Shown: positions 6,886 through 14,660, numbered from the stretch's first letter. The stretch: DNA of 23,479 nucleotides from Anaerolineales bacterium UBA2029 (GCA_002332795.1 DDBP01000264.1:1-23479); one strand, 5' to 3'. Notes: generated by a model not told the origin, from the sequence alone. Made by a program: numbers and translations.

Positions 6886-9584
6886 GGCTCTTGCTCCAGG
6901 GCTGGCTTGTGAAGCGTCAGCAAGGTGGCACAGTTCACCTCACCGGCGCGGACAGACGAGGCAAGCGGCCCGTAGGTCTCGGCCAACGGGCTGTTGTTCA
7001 GGGTACGGAAGTCAGCGGCAGCCCCCGCTTCGTCTCCCTGTTGCAGTCGTGTGTCGGCCCGCAGCAGGTAGAGCAGCCAGAAATCTGGCTCGCGCATCAG
7101 CCCGCGCGACAGGGCTGTCTCTGCCGCCGCATATTCTCCCAGAGCGCAGTAGGACACTCCCTGCACCAGATAGAAATCGGCCAGGTCGGGCAGGACAGCC
7201 AGGCCTGCCGCTGTGTCGGCGATGGCGCGGTCGTGACGGCCCAGCATCTGATTGGCGACCGCCGATAGCAGGATGGCATAGGGGTCGGCCAGTTGCTCGC
7301 CGAAAGTAGCCCGGATCAAGCGTTCCATGAAGCCTGGGTCGGGGAATTCCGTCAGGATCGTCTCGATATCGCGGAAGGCGTCGTCCAGGCGACCTTCGTG
7401 CAATGCCAGCAGCACCCGGAAGATGTAGGGGAAGTTCGCGCCGGGCCGCAGCGACACCGCCGCGTCGAGGTCGGCGCGGGCCTGAGCGCGAGCGTCGGGT
7501 TGAGACGTGCCGTAGAGATAGAACAGCGCGCCCCGGTAGAAGCGGGGAAACCAGTCGTCCGGGCGCAGCGCGATGGCCTGGTCGAAGAGCTGAAAGACGG
7601 TCTCGTCGTGTGTGGCATGCGCCAGCAGCAACAGCGGCATAGCCCAGTCGGGCGGGCCGAGGCGCTGGGCGGCGAGCGCGTCATTGCGGGCCTGATCAAA
7701 TTGCCCCTGACTCTGCTTGAGGATGCTGGCATAGGCGTAGAGCAGAGGGTTGCCAGCATCCAACGCCAGGGCTTCGTCCAACGCCGCGCTGCCCTCTGCC
7801 GGAGTGTCGCTGAGTAGATAGCGGTGTACCAGCGCGGATACCCCCGTACCGGCGATCTGCGCTGGCTGCACGGAGATGGCTTCCTGAATCGCGCCCGTGC
7901 GCATTGTCTCGAAGGCGTTGCCGTCGGCCATCAGCAGTACGTTGAGGGCCGAGAGCACGTAAGGGGCCAGCGACGCGGTGCGCGCGTCGGTCATGTGCAG
8001 CCGGATATTGGCAGTGCGTTCCAGCACGTCGCGGGCGAAGCGATTGTAGGGGAAGGCGGCGAGCATGCCGATCTGCACGTTGGCCTCGATCAGGCCGGGG
8101 GTGTAGTTGCCCCAGACGATGAGCGTGGCCCCATAGTGGGTCGTGACAGCCTGAGCCTGCTGATCGGACGTCACCTGCAACGGGTAGCGCCGCACCGCGA
8201 TATTGGCGAAGGGTACGGAGTCTTGCAGCGTCTTTTCCAGATGATCGGCCACGAAGCGGGTGACGTCGGTCTGATGTCCAGCCACCATCTGCCCGATGCC
8301 CGACAGCGCTTCGAACTGCGCGACAATGACCAGATACTTGCCTGGCTCCACGGGGGCCAGTTCCGGCCAGGCCGTTGGGCCGGTGCGCTCCCCCTGCGTC
8401 ACCGCATCCTGGGCGACCAGTGTGCGCCGTTCGGTGTCGCGGGAGCGCGCCCCGCCGCTGAGGATGGCGGCCACCAACACCGCCGAGCAGCCCAACACGA
8501 CCGCCATCACCATCAAGGCGATCCATTTCAGTTTGCCGGTCGCAGCCAGAACCTCACCGGTCACGGGGGTGACGGCGGGCATGGGCGGAGCAGGGGTGGG
8601 GCTGGCATAGACCGACAGGCCGTGCGTCTGCGCAGCGTCAGCCGGCTGCGAGGCGGATGCTTCCGAACCGGCCCGTTCGTCGGGGGGTGTGACGAAGCGC
8701 GATGCGCCCGTTTCCAGGTTCTGCGCATGCAACAACAGATTGCGCAGCGGTGTATCCAGGCCGCGCATCAGCGCTTCCAATTCGGCTCCCACCAGGCGTA
8801 CACTGGGGATGCGCCGCTGACGGTCCTTTTCGAGCATCTGATAGATCAGGTCAACGAGCGGGCGCGGCAGGCCAGGGCGCAGCCGGTCGAGATCGGGCGC
8901 GGGCTTGGTGAGGATCGCCGTCAAGATGGCGGCAGTACTGCTCTCCTGGAACGGTACGCGCCCGGTGAGCATCTCGAACAACATGACGCCGAACGACCAG
9001 ATGTCGGCGCGTTCGTCGAGTTCCAGTCCGTTGCACGCTTCCGGGCTGAGGTAGGCATAGGTGCCAATGACCGAGCCGGTTTGCGTCAGGCGGGTGCGGT
9101 CGCCCAGGTGAGCCACGCCGAAGTCGGTCAGGCGCGGCGTGCCGTCTTCGGCCAGCAACACGTTGTCCGGCTTGATGTCGCGGTGAATGATCTGCAGGCG
9201 ATGGGCGCGGGTGAGTGCATCCGCCAGATCGAGCGCCAGGTTGAGCACGCCTTCGAGCGGCAACCGGCCCTGGGCGTCAATCAGGTCGCGCAGGGAGCCA
9301 CCCCCCACATACTCCATCACCAGATAGTGTTGTTCCGCCTCGACGACCATGTCGCGGATGGTGACGATGTTGGGGTGATTGAGCTGACGCAGGGCGTCAC
9401 CTTCGCGCAGGAAGCGGTCGAGCACATCGGGATTCTCCCGCACGACGGCCTGATGCAGCCGCTTGATAGCTACCGTGTCGCCGGCCTGCAGATCGGTCGC
9501 TTTGAAGACATCGCCCATGCCTCCGCGCCCGATCTGTACTTCCAGCCGGTACCGCCCGGCGATCAAAAGCTGTGCCTCGTCCAT
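6882..9584 (-). CDS. Transmembrane Ser/Thr protein kinase with TPR ectodomain
   Basis: The 900-residue protein begins with a PknB-type kinase domain (about 12-270): glycine loop GRGGMG (19-24), catalytic lysine K41 in VAIK, HRDIKPDN with D136, DFG at 154-156, and SPE (180-182) in place of APE. A Pro/Ala-rich linker leads to one membrane helix (352-375). The outside part has a beta/alpha region with QFEALSGIG and GATLIVWGNY that resembles TolB-N/FlgO-like folds (inference), then tetratricopeptide-like repeats from about 580 to 870. It is thus a receptor kinase that phosphorylates cytoplasmic Ser/Thr in response to an extracytoplasmic cue. ATG 9584 is preferred (GAGAG upstream, 25 bases after the xseA stop). 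A TTG at 9620 would add 12 residues and overlap xseA. It sits between xseA and xseB. Confidence 0.9.
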   Translation of the reverse strand: MDEAQLLIAGRYRLEVQIGRGGMGDVFKATDLQAGDTVAIKRLHQAVVRENPDVLDRFLREGDALRQLNHPNIVTIRDMVVEAEQHYLVMEYVGGGSLRDLIDAQGRLPLEGVLNLALDLADALTRAHRLQIIHRDIKPDNVLLAEDGTPRLTDFGVAHLGDRTRLTQTGSVIGTYAYLSPEACNGLELDERADIWSFGVMLFEMLTGRVPFQESSTAAILTAILTKPAPDLDRLRPGLPRPLVDLIYQMLEKDRQRRIPSVRLVGAELEALMRGLDTPLRNLLLHAQNLETGASRFVTPPDERAGSEASASQPADAAQTHGLSVYASPTPAPPMPAVTPVTGEVLAATGKLKWIALMVMAVVLGCSAVLVAAILSGGARSRDTERRTLVAQDAVTQGERTGPTAWPELAPVEPGKYLVIVAQFEALSGIGQMVAGHQTDVTRFVADHLEKTLQDSVPFANIAVRRYPLQVTSDQQAQAVTTHYGATLIVWGNYTPGLIEANVQIGMLAAFPYNRFARDVLERTANIRLHMTDARTASLAPYVLSALNVLLMADGNAFETMRTGAIQEAISVQPAQIAGTGVSALVHRYLLSDTPAEGSAALDEALALDAGNPLLYAYASILKQSQGQFDQARNDALAAQRLGPPDWAMPLLLLAHATHDETVFQLFDQAIALRPDDWFPRFYRGALFYLYGTSQPDARAQARADLDAAVSLRPGANFPYIFRVLLALHEGRLDDAFRDIETILTEFPDPGFMERLIRATFGEQLADPYAILLSAVANQMLGRHDRAIADTAAGLAVLPDLADFYLVQGVSYCALGEYAAAETALSRGLMREPDFWLLYLLRADTRLQQGDEAGAAADFRTLNNSPLAETYGPLASSVRAGEVNCATLLTLHKPALEQEP

Positions 9585-9609
9585 GACTTCTCTCGTTTCG
9601 GGCGTGTGC

Positions 9610-10821
9610 TCAGTCTTCAAGCTGGCGGCGGTGCACCGTCGCCGTCAGACGGCCATCGTACAGGGCGATCTCCAGTGACGTTTGCTCAGGGGCCTGATGT
9701 GCGCTGGTCACGCGGACGCCGTCAGCAGTGCGCGTGAGCAGGGCATAGCCGCGTCTCAGCAGCGTGCGGGGGTTGGCGTTTTCCAGCGCGCGCATCTGCG
9801 CGGTCAACCGGTCGCGGCGGCGGTGCAGGCTGTGCTCCACGCGCAACGCTGCCCGCGCCAGCAGATCGTCTACTCGCTGCCGGTCGTTGCGAATGCGCAC
9901 CAGCGGGGACATACGTTCCAGCAGGCGAACCTGTCCGCGTACGGCGGCTCGCATTTCGTCGAGGCGAGTCACCATCAGGCGGTGCAGGCGGGCGGTCAGT
10001 TCGCGTGTGCCGCTGCGCAGCGTCGTTATATCCGGCGTGATCAACTCGGCGGCAGCCGAAGGCGTCGGCGCACGCCGGTCGGCGGCGAAGTCCACCAGGG
10101 TGAAGTCAATCTCGTGTCCCACACCTGTTACCACAGGGATGCGCGAGGCGACCACGGCCCGCACGACGTTCTCGTCGTTGAAGCACCACAGGTCTTCCAG
10201 GCTGCCGCCGCCGCGCACCAGCAGAATCACGTCTATATCGTCGCGCTCATTGAGTCGCTGCAGTGCCGCCACGATCTGCGGGGGTGCCTCTTTGCCCTGC
10301 ACCAGGGTCGGGCTGAGGATCAGTTCGGCCAGCGGGTAGCGGCGACGCAGGACATTCTGCACATCCTGAAAGGCGGCGGTGGTGGGCGAGGTGACGATCC
10401 CGATACGACGCGGGAAAGCGGGCAGCGGGCGCTTGCGGGCCGGATCGAAGAGGCCTTCGGCTTCCAGACGCGCCTTGAGCAACTCGAACTGCCGGTTGAG
10501 ATCGCCCGCGCCAGCGACCTGCAGCGCATCGCACACCAGTTGGTATTGCCCGCGCGCCTCATAGACGGTCACTGCGCCGTGTGCCAGCACGGCGTCCCCG
10601 TGCTGCGGCTCGAAGCTCAGCCAGGCGGCGGTCTGTCGCCACATGACGCAGCGCAACTCGCTGTGCTCGTCCTTCAGGGTGAAGTACAGGTGTCCGGAGG
10701 ATGCCCGTGTGAAGTTGCTGATTTCTCCCTGCACCCACACGTCCTGCAACAGTTCGTCCTGGTCGAACAGGTCGCGGATGTAGCCGGTCAGTTGAGAGAT
10801 GGTGAATGGATGAATGTCCAT
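9610..10821 (-). CDS. xseA: Exodeoxyribonuclease VII large subunit
   Basis: The 403-residue protein has an N-terminal OB-fold for single-stranded DNA (about 1-100, including VWVQGEISNF at 28-37) and the XseA catalytic core. Diagnostic motifs are RIGIVTSPTTAAFQDV (139-154), LVRGGGSLEDLWCFNDE (201-217) and GHEIDFTLVDFAADRRAPTP (235-254). A coiled-coil arm (about 265-365) binds XseB, and the C-terminus holds LLRRGYALLTR. The enzyme hydrolyses single-stranded DNA to oligonucleotides in both directions. ATG 10821 fits the family start (ISQLTGYIRDL near the N-terminus) and lies downstream of a -10 box. An ATG at 10881 would add 20 unrelated residues across that promoter. It leads the unit xseA, kinase, xseB. 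Confidence 0.94.
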   Translation of the reverse strand: MDIHPFTISQLTGYIRDLFDQDELLQDVWVQGEISNFTRASSGHLYFTLKDEHSELRCVMWRQTAAWLSFEPQHGDAVLAHGAVTVYEARGQYQLVCDALQVAGAGDLNRQFELLKARLEAEGLFDPARKRPLPAFPRRIGIVTSPTTAAFQDVQNVLRRRYPLAELILSPTLVQGKEAPPQIVAALQRLNERDDIDVILLVRGGGSLEDLWCFNDENVVRAVVASRIPVVTGVGHEIDFTLVDFAADRRAPTPSAAAELITPDITTLRSGTRELTARLHRLMVTRLDEMRAAVRGQVRLLERMSPLVRIRNDRQRVDDLLARAALRVEHSLHRRRDRLTAQMRALENANPRTLLRRGYALLTRTADGVRVTSAHQAPEQTSLEIALYDGRLTATVHRRQLED

Positions 10822-10851
10822 GGAGGCCGCCAGGGTAGCACTGTCGCGCTC

Positions 10852-10857
10852 ATTGTA
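10852..10857 (-). promoter_or_regulatory. Candidate -10 box for the xseA operon
   Basis: TACAAT on the minus strand lies 30 bases before the preferred xseA ATG, giving a leader of about 24 bases. No clear -35 box is seen. It faces away from the TACAAT at 10904-10909, so the 140-base gap between xseA and the next gene is probably a divergent promoter region. Confidence 0.4.
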
Positions 10858-10900
10858 CCCTACACCCGCGGGTAAGGCCATGCACCCGCGTTGTCTTCTG

Positions 10901-10909
10901 TGCTACAAT
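10901..10909 (+). promoter_or_regulatory. Extended -10 promoter for the small unknown gene
   Basis: TGCTACAAT has the TGn extension and a five-of-six hexamer (10904-10909). There is no recognisable -35 box. The predicted start near 10916 leaves a leader of about 46 bases before the ATG at 10962. Confidence 0.45.
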
Positions 10910-10961
10910 GATGCCCGGCATGGGTTCGAATTCGGCTCTCTGTCAGCGGAGGGGAGTTCTG

Positions 10962-11336
10962 ATGGACGAGGTTGCACGCGAACAACTGGCGCGGCGTCTG
11001 AGCGCCATGAAGCTGAGCGACGTGCGCAAGGAGATTCGCGCGCTGGATCGCGATGCCGTGCTCAAGTTCTACCGCAACTCAATCTGGGACGAATACCATA
11101 CCCTGTGGCTGCTGCCCAACGCCGGGGTGAGCATCACTCTGGTCGAGAAAGTCAGGTTCAAGGACGGCAAGAAGGAAGTGGGCGGCGGCCCGCGGGGGAT
11201 GAAGGCCAAAGAAACCGAGTTCGTGTATGTGGGAGCGCGCGTGGAACCGCTGACGCGCCCGGCCCACAAACGCGGCGGCAGCGGGCCAGTCGCGGCCATG
11301 TCGGGCGCGCGCCAGCACGATGGGCGCACAGGCTAG
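10962..11336 (+). CDS. Small conserved-looking protein of unknown function
   Basis: I do not recognise this 124-residue protein. The first 40 residues are charged and helical (MDEVAREQLARRLSAMKLSD). A compact middle part follows (RNSIWDEYHTLWLLPNAGVS, then ITLVEKVRF), and a basic, Gly-rich tail from about residue 95 is probably disordered. There is no signal peptide or membrane segment. The coding call rests on a strong site, GGAGGGGAG (10948-10956), five bases before ATG 10962, on the -10 element upstream and on codon use like its neighbours. The frame opens earlier at 10908, but that codon lies in the promoter. It is divergent from xseA and convergent with fabI. Confidence 0.72.
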   Translation: MDEVAREQLARRLSAMKLSDVRKEIRALDRDAVLKFYRNSIWDEYHTLWLLPNAGVSITLVEKVRFKDGKKEVGGGPRGMKAKETEFVYVGARVEPLTRPAHKRGGSGPVAAMSGARQHDGRTG

Positions 11337-11370
11337 CGAGCGCGCGTACAGGCCGACTGAGATAAAAGGT

Positions 11371-11395
11371 GGGGGGCGCAGCGTCTGCGTCCCCC
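11371..11395 (-). terminator. GC hairpin between convergent genes, probable fabI terminator
   Basis: GGGGGGCGCAG (11371-11381) pairs with CTGCGTCCCCC (11385-11395) across a three-base loop, with one G-T wobble. On the minus strand ACCTTTTATC follows, a short T run suited to ending fabI. On the plus strand the tail is not T-rich, though the hairpin may still slow transcription of the small unknown gene. Confidence 0.6.
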
Positions 11396-11431
11396 GCGCT
11401 ATTATACGGGCAGGCTCGTTGCAGAGCCTCG

Positions 11432-12226
11432 CTAATCCTCGAAATCTTCCTCGGTGACGGTGAGGCCCAGGACGTGATAGCCGCCATCAATGTAGATGGT
11501 CTCACCGGTGACCTGCCGTCCCCAGTCGCTGGCCAGGAAGACCGCCACATTGCCCACGTCTTCCTGCGTGATCTGCGAGCGCAGCGGCGTGATCTTCTCG
11601 CTGTATTTCAGCATGGTGCGGAAGCCCGGCACACCCGCCGCGGCCAGCGTCTTGATCGGGCCGGGGCTGAGCGCGTTGACGCGCACGCCCTGCGGCCCCA
11701 GGTCGGCGGCCAGATAGCGCACGATGTTCTCCAGCGCGGCTTTGGCGATGGCCATCACGTTGTAGCGCGGGACGACCTTTTCCGCAGCGTAGTAGGAGAG
11801 GGCCATGATGCTGCCGCCATTGGGCATCATCTCGGCGGCGTGACGTGCCAGCGGGATCAGGCTGTAGGCCGAGATGTCCAGCGCCAGTTTGAAGCCCTCG
11901 CGACTGACATCGCGGAAGCGCCCGCCCAGATCTTCGCCGGGCGCATAGGCGATGGAGTGCACCAGCACGTCAATCGTGCCGAAGCGTTCCCGCGCTTTGG
12001 CGAACGTCGCGGCGATCTGCTCGTCGGAGGTCACGTCGCACTGTTCGACGAAGTCTATGCCGGCTTCCTGCGCCAGCGGGAACACCCGTTTTTCGAGCAC
12101 CTCCCCGGCGTAGCTGATGCCCACTGTCGCTCCTTCGCGCAGAAAGGCTTCGACAATGCCCCAGGCGATGGAGCGCTTGTTCGCCACGCCAAAGACCAAA
12201 GCTGTTTTGCCGTCCAGAATACCCAT
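11432..12226 (-). CDS. fabI: Enoyl-[acyl-carrier-protein] reductase (NADH), FabI
   Basis: The 264-residue short-chain dehydrogenase-like protein has the FabI form of the nucleotide motif, GVANKRSIAWG (13-23), plus VHSIAYAP (89-96) and the catalytic pair Y155/K162 in YNVMAIAK (a Y-x6-K spacing that separates FabI from ordinary SDRs). SYYAAEKVVP (144-153) precedes it, and LSPGPIKTLAAAG (186-198) is the flexible substrate-binding loop. It reduces trans-2-enoyl-ACP in the last step of each fatty acid elongation cycle in the cytoplasm. ATG 12226 has AGGAGG (12240-12235) eight bases upstream. The longer frame to 12283 runs through the promoter. It is monocistronic as far as can be seen. Confidence 0.95.
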   Translation of the reverse strand: MGILDGKTALVFGVANKRSIAWGIVEAFLREGATVGISYAGEVLEKRVFPLAQEAGIDFVEQCDVTSDEQIAATFAKARERFGTIDVLVHSIAYAPGEDLGGRFRDVSREGFKLALDISAYSLIPLARHAAEMMPNGGSIMALSYYAAEKVVPRYNVMAIAKAALENIVRYLAADLGPQGVRVNALSPGPIKTLAAAGVPGFRTMLKYSEKITPLRSQITQEDVGNVAVFLASDWGRQVTGETIYIDGGYHVLGLTVTEEDFED

Positions 12227-12253
12227 AGTGCTTGCCTCCTTGGTATGTCGGTA

Positions 12254-12283
12254 ATAGTAACACGGGCTGCCCTGCTTGGTCAC
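12254..12283 (-). promoter_or_regulatory. Promoter for fabI
   Basis: On the minus strand GTGACC (12283-12278) and TACTAT (12259-12254) are 18 bases apart, and a TG lies one base before the -10 hexamer, making an extended -10. Transcription should begin near 12247, about 21 bases before the fabI ATG. No clear operator palindrome is visible next to it. Confidence 0.55.
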
Positions 12284-12343
12284 GGTACAGTCGCGTTTGG
12301 GGCGCGTGCAAAATGTGTCGGGCAGTTGGCCGTGCGTTGCTGT

Positions 12344-12462
12344 CCCTCACCCCTCAGTCCCCTCTCCCTCGCGACTTACGTCGCGGGGCGAGGGGAAGCC
12401 ACCCGCCTGCCTGGACACATCCCTTCGCTCGCTGCGCAAGAGAAGAGGGCGGGTTATGGGGG
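12344..12462. repeat. MITE-like palindromic intergenic repeat
   Basis: This lies in the 301-base gene-free gap between fabI and the transpeptidase. The left end CCCTCACCCCTCAGTCCCCT is of the type seen in multi-copy intergenic repeats of Chloroflexota and cyanobacteria. The right end, read in reverse, is a similar C-rich stretch (CCCCCATAACCCGCCCTC), giving imperfect terminal inverted repeats. Inside, 12359-12395 folds into a strong hairpin around GCGAC-TTAC-GTCGC. There is no open frame of note. It may be a non-autonomous mobile element or may help end transcription of the transpeptidase gene. In the rest of the gap I see only the fabI promoter and a weak C-rich/G-rich palindrome near 12499-12517. 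Confidence 0.5.
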
Positions 12463-12527
12463 CCATCCGGCGCACCAAAGTCACTGACAACCTTTGCCTG
12501 CCCCCTCGTGTTTTGGGGCGCGCCGAG

Positions 12528-14522
12528 TCAGCGGCGCACCAGCACCGGCGTGCCGATCTCCGCCCACTGATAGAACCAGGCGGCCTCGTCGGTGGGCAGG
12601 TTGACGCAGCCATGACTCATGGGCTGGCCGAAGTTGTCGTGCCAGTAGGTGCCGTGCAGACCGTATCCCTGGTAAAAGTACATCACCCAGGGCACGTCGG
12701 GCAGGTAATAGTCGGGGCCGCGCATGGTTTGCGCGGGCAGCTTGCGGTAGATGCTGAACTCGCCCTGCACAGTGGGTGTATCGGGCAGACCGGTCGAGAC
12801 GGTCACCTGACGCACCAGCCGTCCATCTTCGTAGGCTTTGACGACCTGCTGCTCCAGTTCGACCACGATCTCCTTGCGCACCCGCTGCCGGGCCAGTTGA
12901 TCGGCGTCCGGATGCTGATACCCGCCGCGCACCGACGGGCCAACGCGCGTCACCGGCACGGTGAGCGTCTGCCCCACGCTGAGCACATCGGGATCGGGCA
13001 GGCTGTTGAGCGCGGCCAGCGCCATCCAGTTGACGCCGTAGCGGTAGCCGATGCGCATCAGCGTATCGCCGGGCTGCACGATGTGCTTCATGCCCGCCGC
13101 AGAGCGCAGGGCAGCGGGCACGATGTCCGGAGTAGGGGTAGGGCTGGGGGTGGGTGACGGGGTGATCGTCGGCGTCGCTGTGGCGGTCGGTGTGGGCGCG
13201 AGCGTCGGTTCTGGGGGCAGGCGGTCCGGCGCAACCACGCACAACCGCGCTCCCCCGTTGAAGCGCCCCTTGTGGGTCAGGCGGACGGCCTCGCCGGTGC
13301 CGATGTCTACCAGCGCCAGTTGCACATCTCCCGGCCCGCCCACCGAAGCCAGCAGGTGCGTGTCGTCGCCCCAGGCCCAGGCGATATCGGCCACGTCACT
13401 GGCGCGGATGGCGCGCGGTTCGGGCAACTCGAAGTCCAGCAGCCAGATGTCGGCGGTTTGCGGATCGGTGAGATCGGGCCACACGGTGTAGGCGATGCGC
13501 TCGCCCGTGGGGTCGAAGACAGGCCAGAGCTGATTGTCCGCGCTGAATTCGGGTGGCAGCACCGGGAATTCGCCCTCGACCTCTTCTTCCAGGACGGTGA
13601 GGAAGACGTTCCAGGGGCCAAATTGCTCGCTGGAGAAGAGCAGTTGCCGCCCGTCGGGACTCCACGACGGCGACGTGTCGCGGCCCAACTCGGTAGTTAC
13701 CTGGCGCTGATTGCTGCCGTCCGCGTTCATCAGCCAGATGGTGGGCACACCGTTGTTGCGCGTGGAGACGAAGGCGATCTGCTGCCCATCCGGACTGAAG
13801 ATGGGCGCGAAGTTCATCCCCGCCGAGTTGGTGAGGGGGATGGGCTGCGTCTGATCGAGCGGCAACAGGTATATCTGGTAGCTGCCAGTGGCATCGGAGG
13901 CGAAGACGACAGAGCGCCCGTCGGGAGAGCACGACGGTTCGCGCTCGTTGGCCAGCGAACCGGTCAGGCGACGTTCGACGCCATTGAGCGTCATCAGGTA
14001 GAGATCGTCGTTGCCGTTGCGGTCGCTGTAGAAGACGATCTGATACGGCTCGGCGGGCGGCGGCGGAGGCGTGGGCGAAGGGGTGATCTGCGCCTGCGCC
14101 GTCTGCGTGAGCGCGTAGATGGCGACTGCAGTCTGCGTGAACGGCAGGATGCCCGCGATGGCCGTGTTGGTCAGCGCGATCCCCGTTGCTTCCAGCGCCG
14201 CCGTGCTGAGCACAGTCGGCGAAGGGGTGACGGTCGCGGTGGGCGAGGGTGAGGCCGTCGCGGTGAGCGATGGCGTGACGGACGGAGTAGGGCTATCCGC
14301 CTGGGCGACGGCAACGACGGGCGAAGGGGGGGCCAGGGTAGGCTCCGGCGGGGCGATGAGCGTGGCCCGCGCGGTTGCCAGGTCTTCCAGGCGGGCCAGG
14401 GTGGGCACGGGCACGTTGTCTTCGCCCTGACCGCAGGCGCTCAGGAACAGGGCGGTCAGCACTACCAGCCAACCGATTCCACGGCACCAATGCACTTGGC
14501 GGAAAGTCGTCCACGCGGTCAC
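12528..14522 (-). CDS. Lipoprotein L,D-transpeptidase with beta-propeller and LysM domains
   Basis: The 664-residue protein starts with a lipoprotein signal (hydrophobic WLVVLTALFLSAC, lipid-carrying C30). A Thr/Pro/Ser-rich linker (about 77-157) leads to TolB-like propeller repeats (about 160-430) with repeated SPDG motifs (for example SWSPDGRQLLFSS). A second PT-rich linker (437-466) is followed by one LysM (HIVQPGDTL to VGQTLTVP, 480-523) and a C-terminal YkuD domain (549-662) with HGTYWHDNFGQPMSHGCVNL (H623, H628, H637, nucleophile C639). YkuD enzymes form 3-3 peptidoglycan cross-links or attach proteins to the wall. LysM binds the glycan, and the propeller may bind a partner or sugar. 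GTG 14522 was chosen because AGGAGG lies just upstream and it gives a normal signal peptide. The ATG at 14585 is part of the -10 box. Confidence 0.9.
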   Translation of the reverse strand: MTAWTTFRQVHWCRGIGWLVVLTALFLSACGQGEDNVPVPTLARLEDLATARATLIAPPEPTLAPPSPVVAVAQADSPTPSVTPSLTATASPSPTATVTPSPTVLSTAALEATGIALTNTAIAGILPFTQTAVAIYALTQTAQAQITPSPTPPPPPAEPYQIVFYSDRNGNDDLYLMTLNGVERRLTGSLANEREPSCSPDGRSVVFASDATGSYQIYLLPLDQTQPIPLTNSAGMNFAPIFSPDGQQIAFVSTRNNGVPTIWLMNADGSNQRQVTTELGRDTSPSWSPDGRQLLFSSEQFGPWNVFLTVLEEEVEGEFPVLPPEFSADNQLWPVFDPTGERIAYTVWPDLTDPQTADIWLLDFELPEPRAIRASDVADIAWAWGDDTHLLASVGGPGDVQLALVDIGTGEAVRLTHKGRFNGGARLCVVAPDRLPPEPTLAPTPTATATPTITPSPTPSPTPTPDIVPAALRSAAGMKHIVQPGDTLMRIGYRYGVNWMALAALNSLPDPDVLSVGQTLTVPVTRVGPSVRGGYQHPDADQLARQRVRKEIVVELEQQVVKAYEDGRLVRQVTVSTGLPDTPTVQGEFSIYRKLPAQTMRGPDYYLPDVPWVMYFYQGYGLHGTYWHDNFGQPMSHGCVNLPTDEAAWFYQWAEIGTPVLVRR

Positions 14523-14583
14523 GCTGCGCCTCCTGCTGCTGAGCACGACGATGGGCGTCTCGCACACGCGATCCACGCGAAAC

Positions 14584-14613
14584 ATTGTAGTGCAGGGGCG
14601 GCAATTTCAACAA
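14584..14613 (-). promoter_or_regulatory. Promoter for the L,D-transpeptidase gene
   Basis: On the minus strand TTGTTG (14613-14608) and TACAAT (14589-14584) are 18 bases apart. An alternative -35, TTGAAA (14610-14605), would have a 15-base spacer. The start near 14577 lies downstream of the ATG at 14585, which rules out that codon as the translation start and supports GTG 14522. Confidence 0.6.
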
Positions 14614-14660
14614 GCGAACCGGCGACCGTCCGGTACACAGGCAGAACGAACTCGCGCTGC

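Noticed and set aside
7824..9737. Plus-strand open frame of 637 codons across the Ser/Thr kinase gene
   Set aside because: It is antisense to the kinase catalytic motifs, with no credible start region and no domain. It is a shadow of biased codon use.
9682..10875. Plus-strand open frame of 397 codons opposite xseA
   Set aside because: It is a full shadow of xseA, whose family motifs are unmistakable on the minus strand.
12276..13157. Plus-strand open frame of 293 codons over the palindromic repeat and the transpeptidase gene
   Set aside because: It runs across a non-coding repeat and antisense to LysM/YkuD, and has no domain.
13141..14340. DNA tandem repeats or a CRISPR-like array in the transpeptidase gene
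   Set aside because: The repetition reflects Thr/Pro codons in two protein linkers. There are no regular direct repeats with unique spacers.
14618..14634. Small palindrome (ACCGG/CCGGT) after the hydrolase gene as a terminator
   Set aside because: The stem is only five bases and no T run follows on the minus strand.
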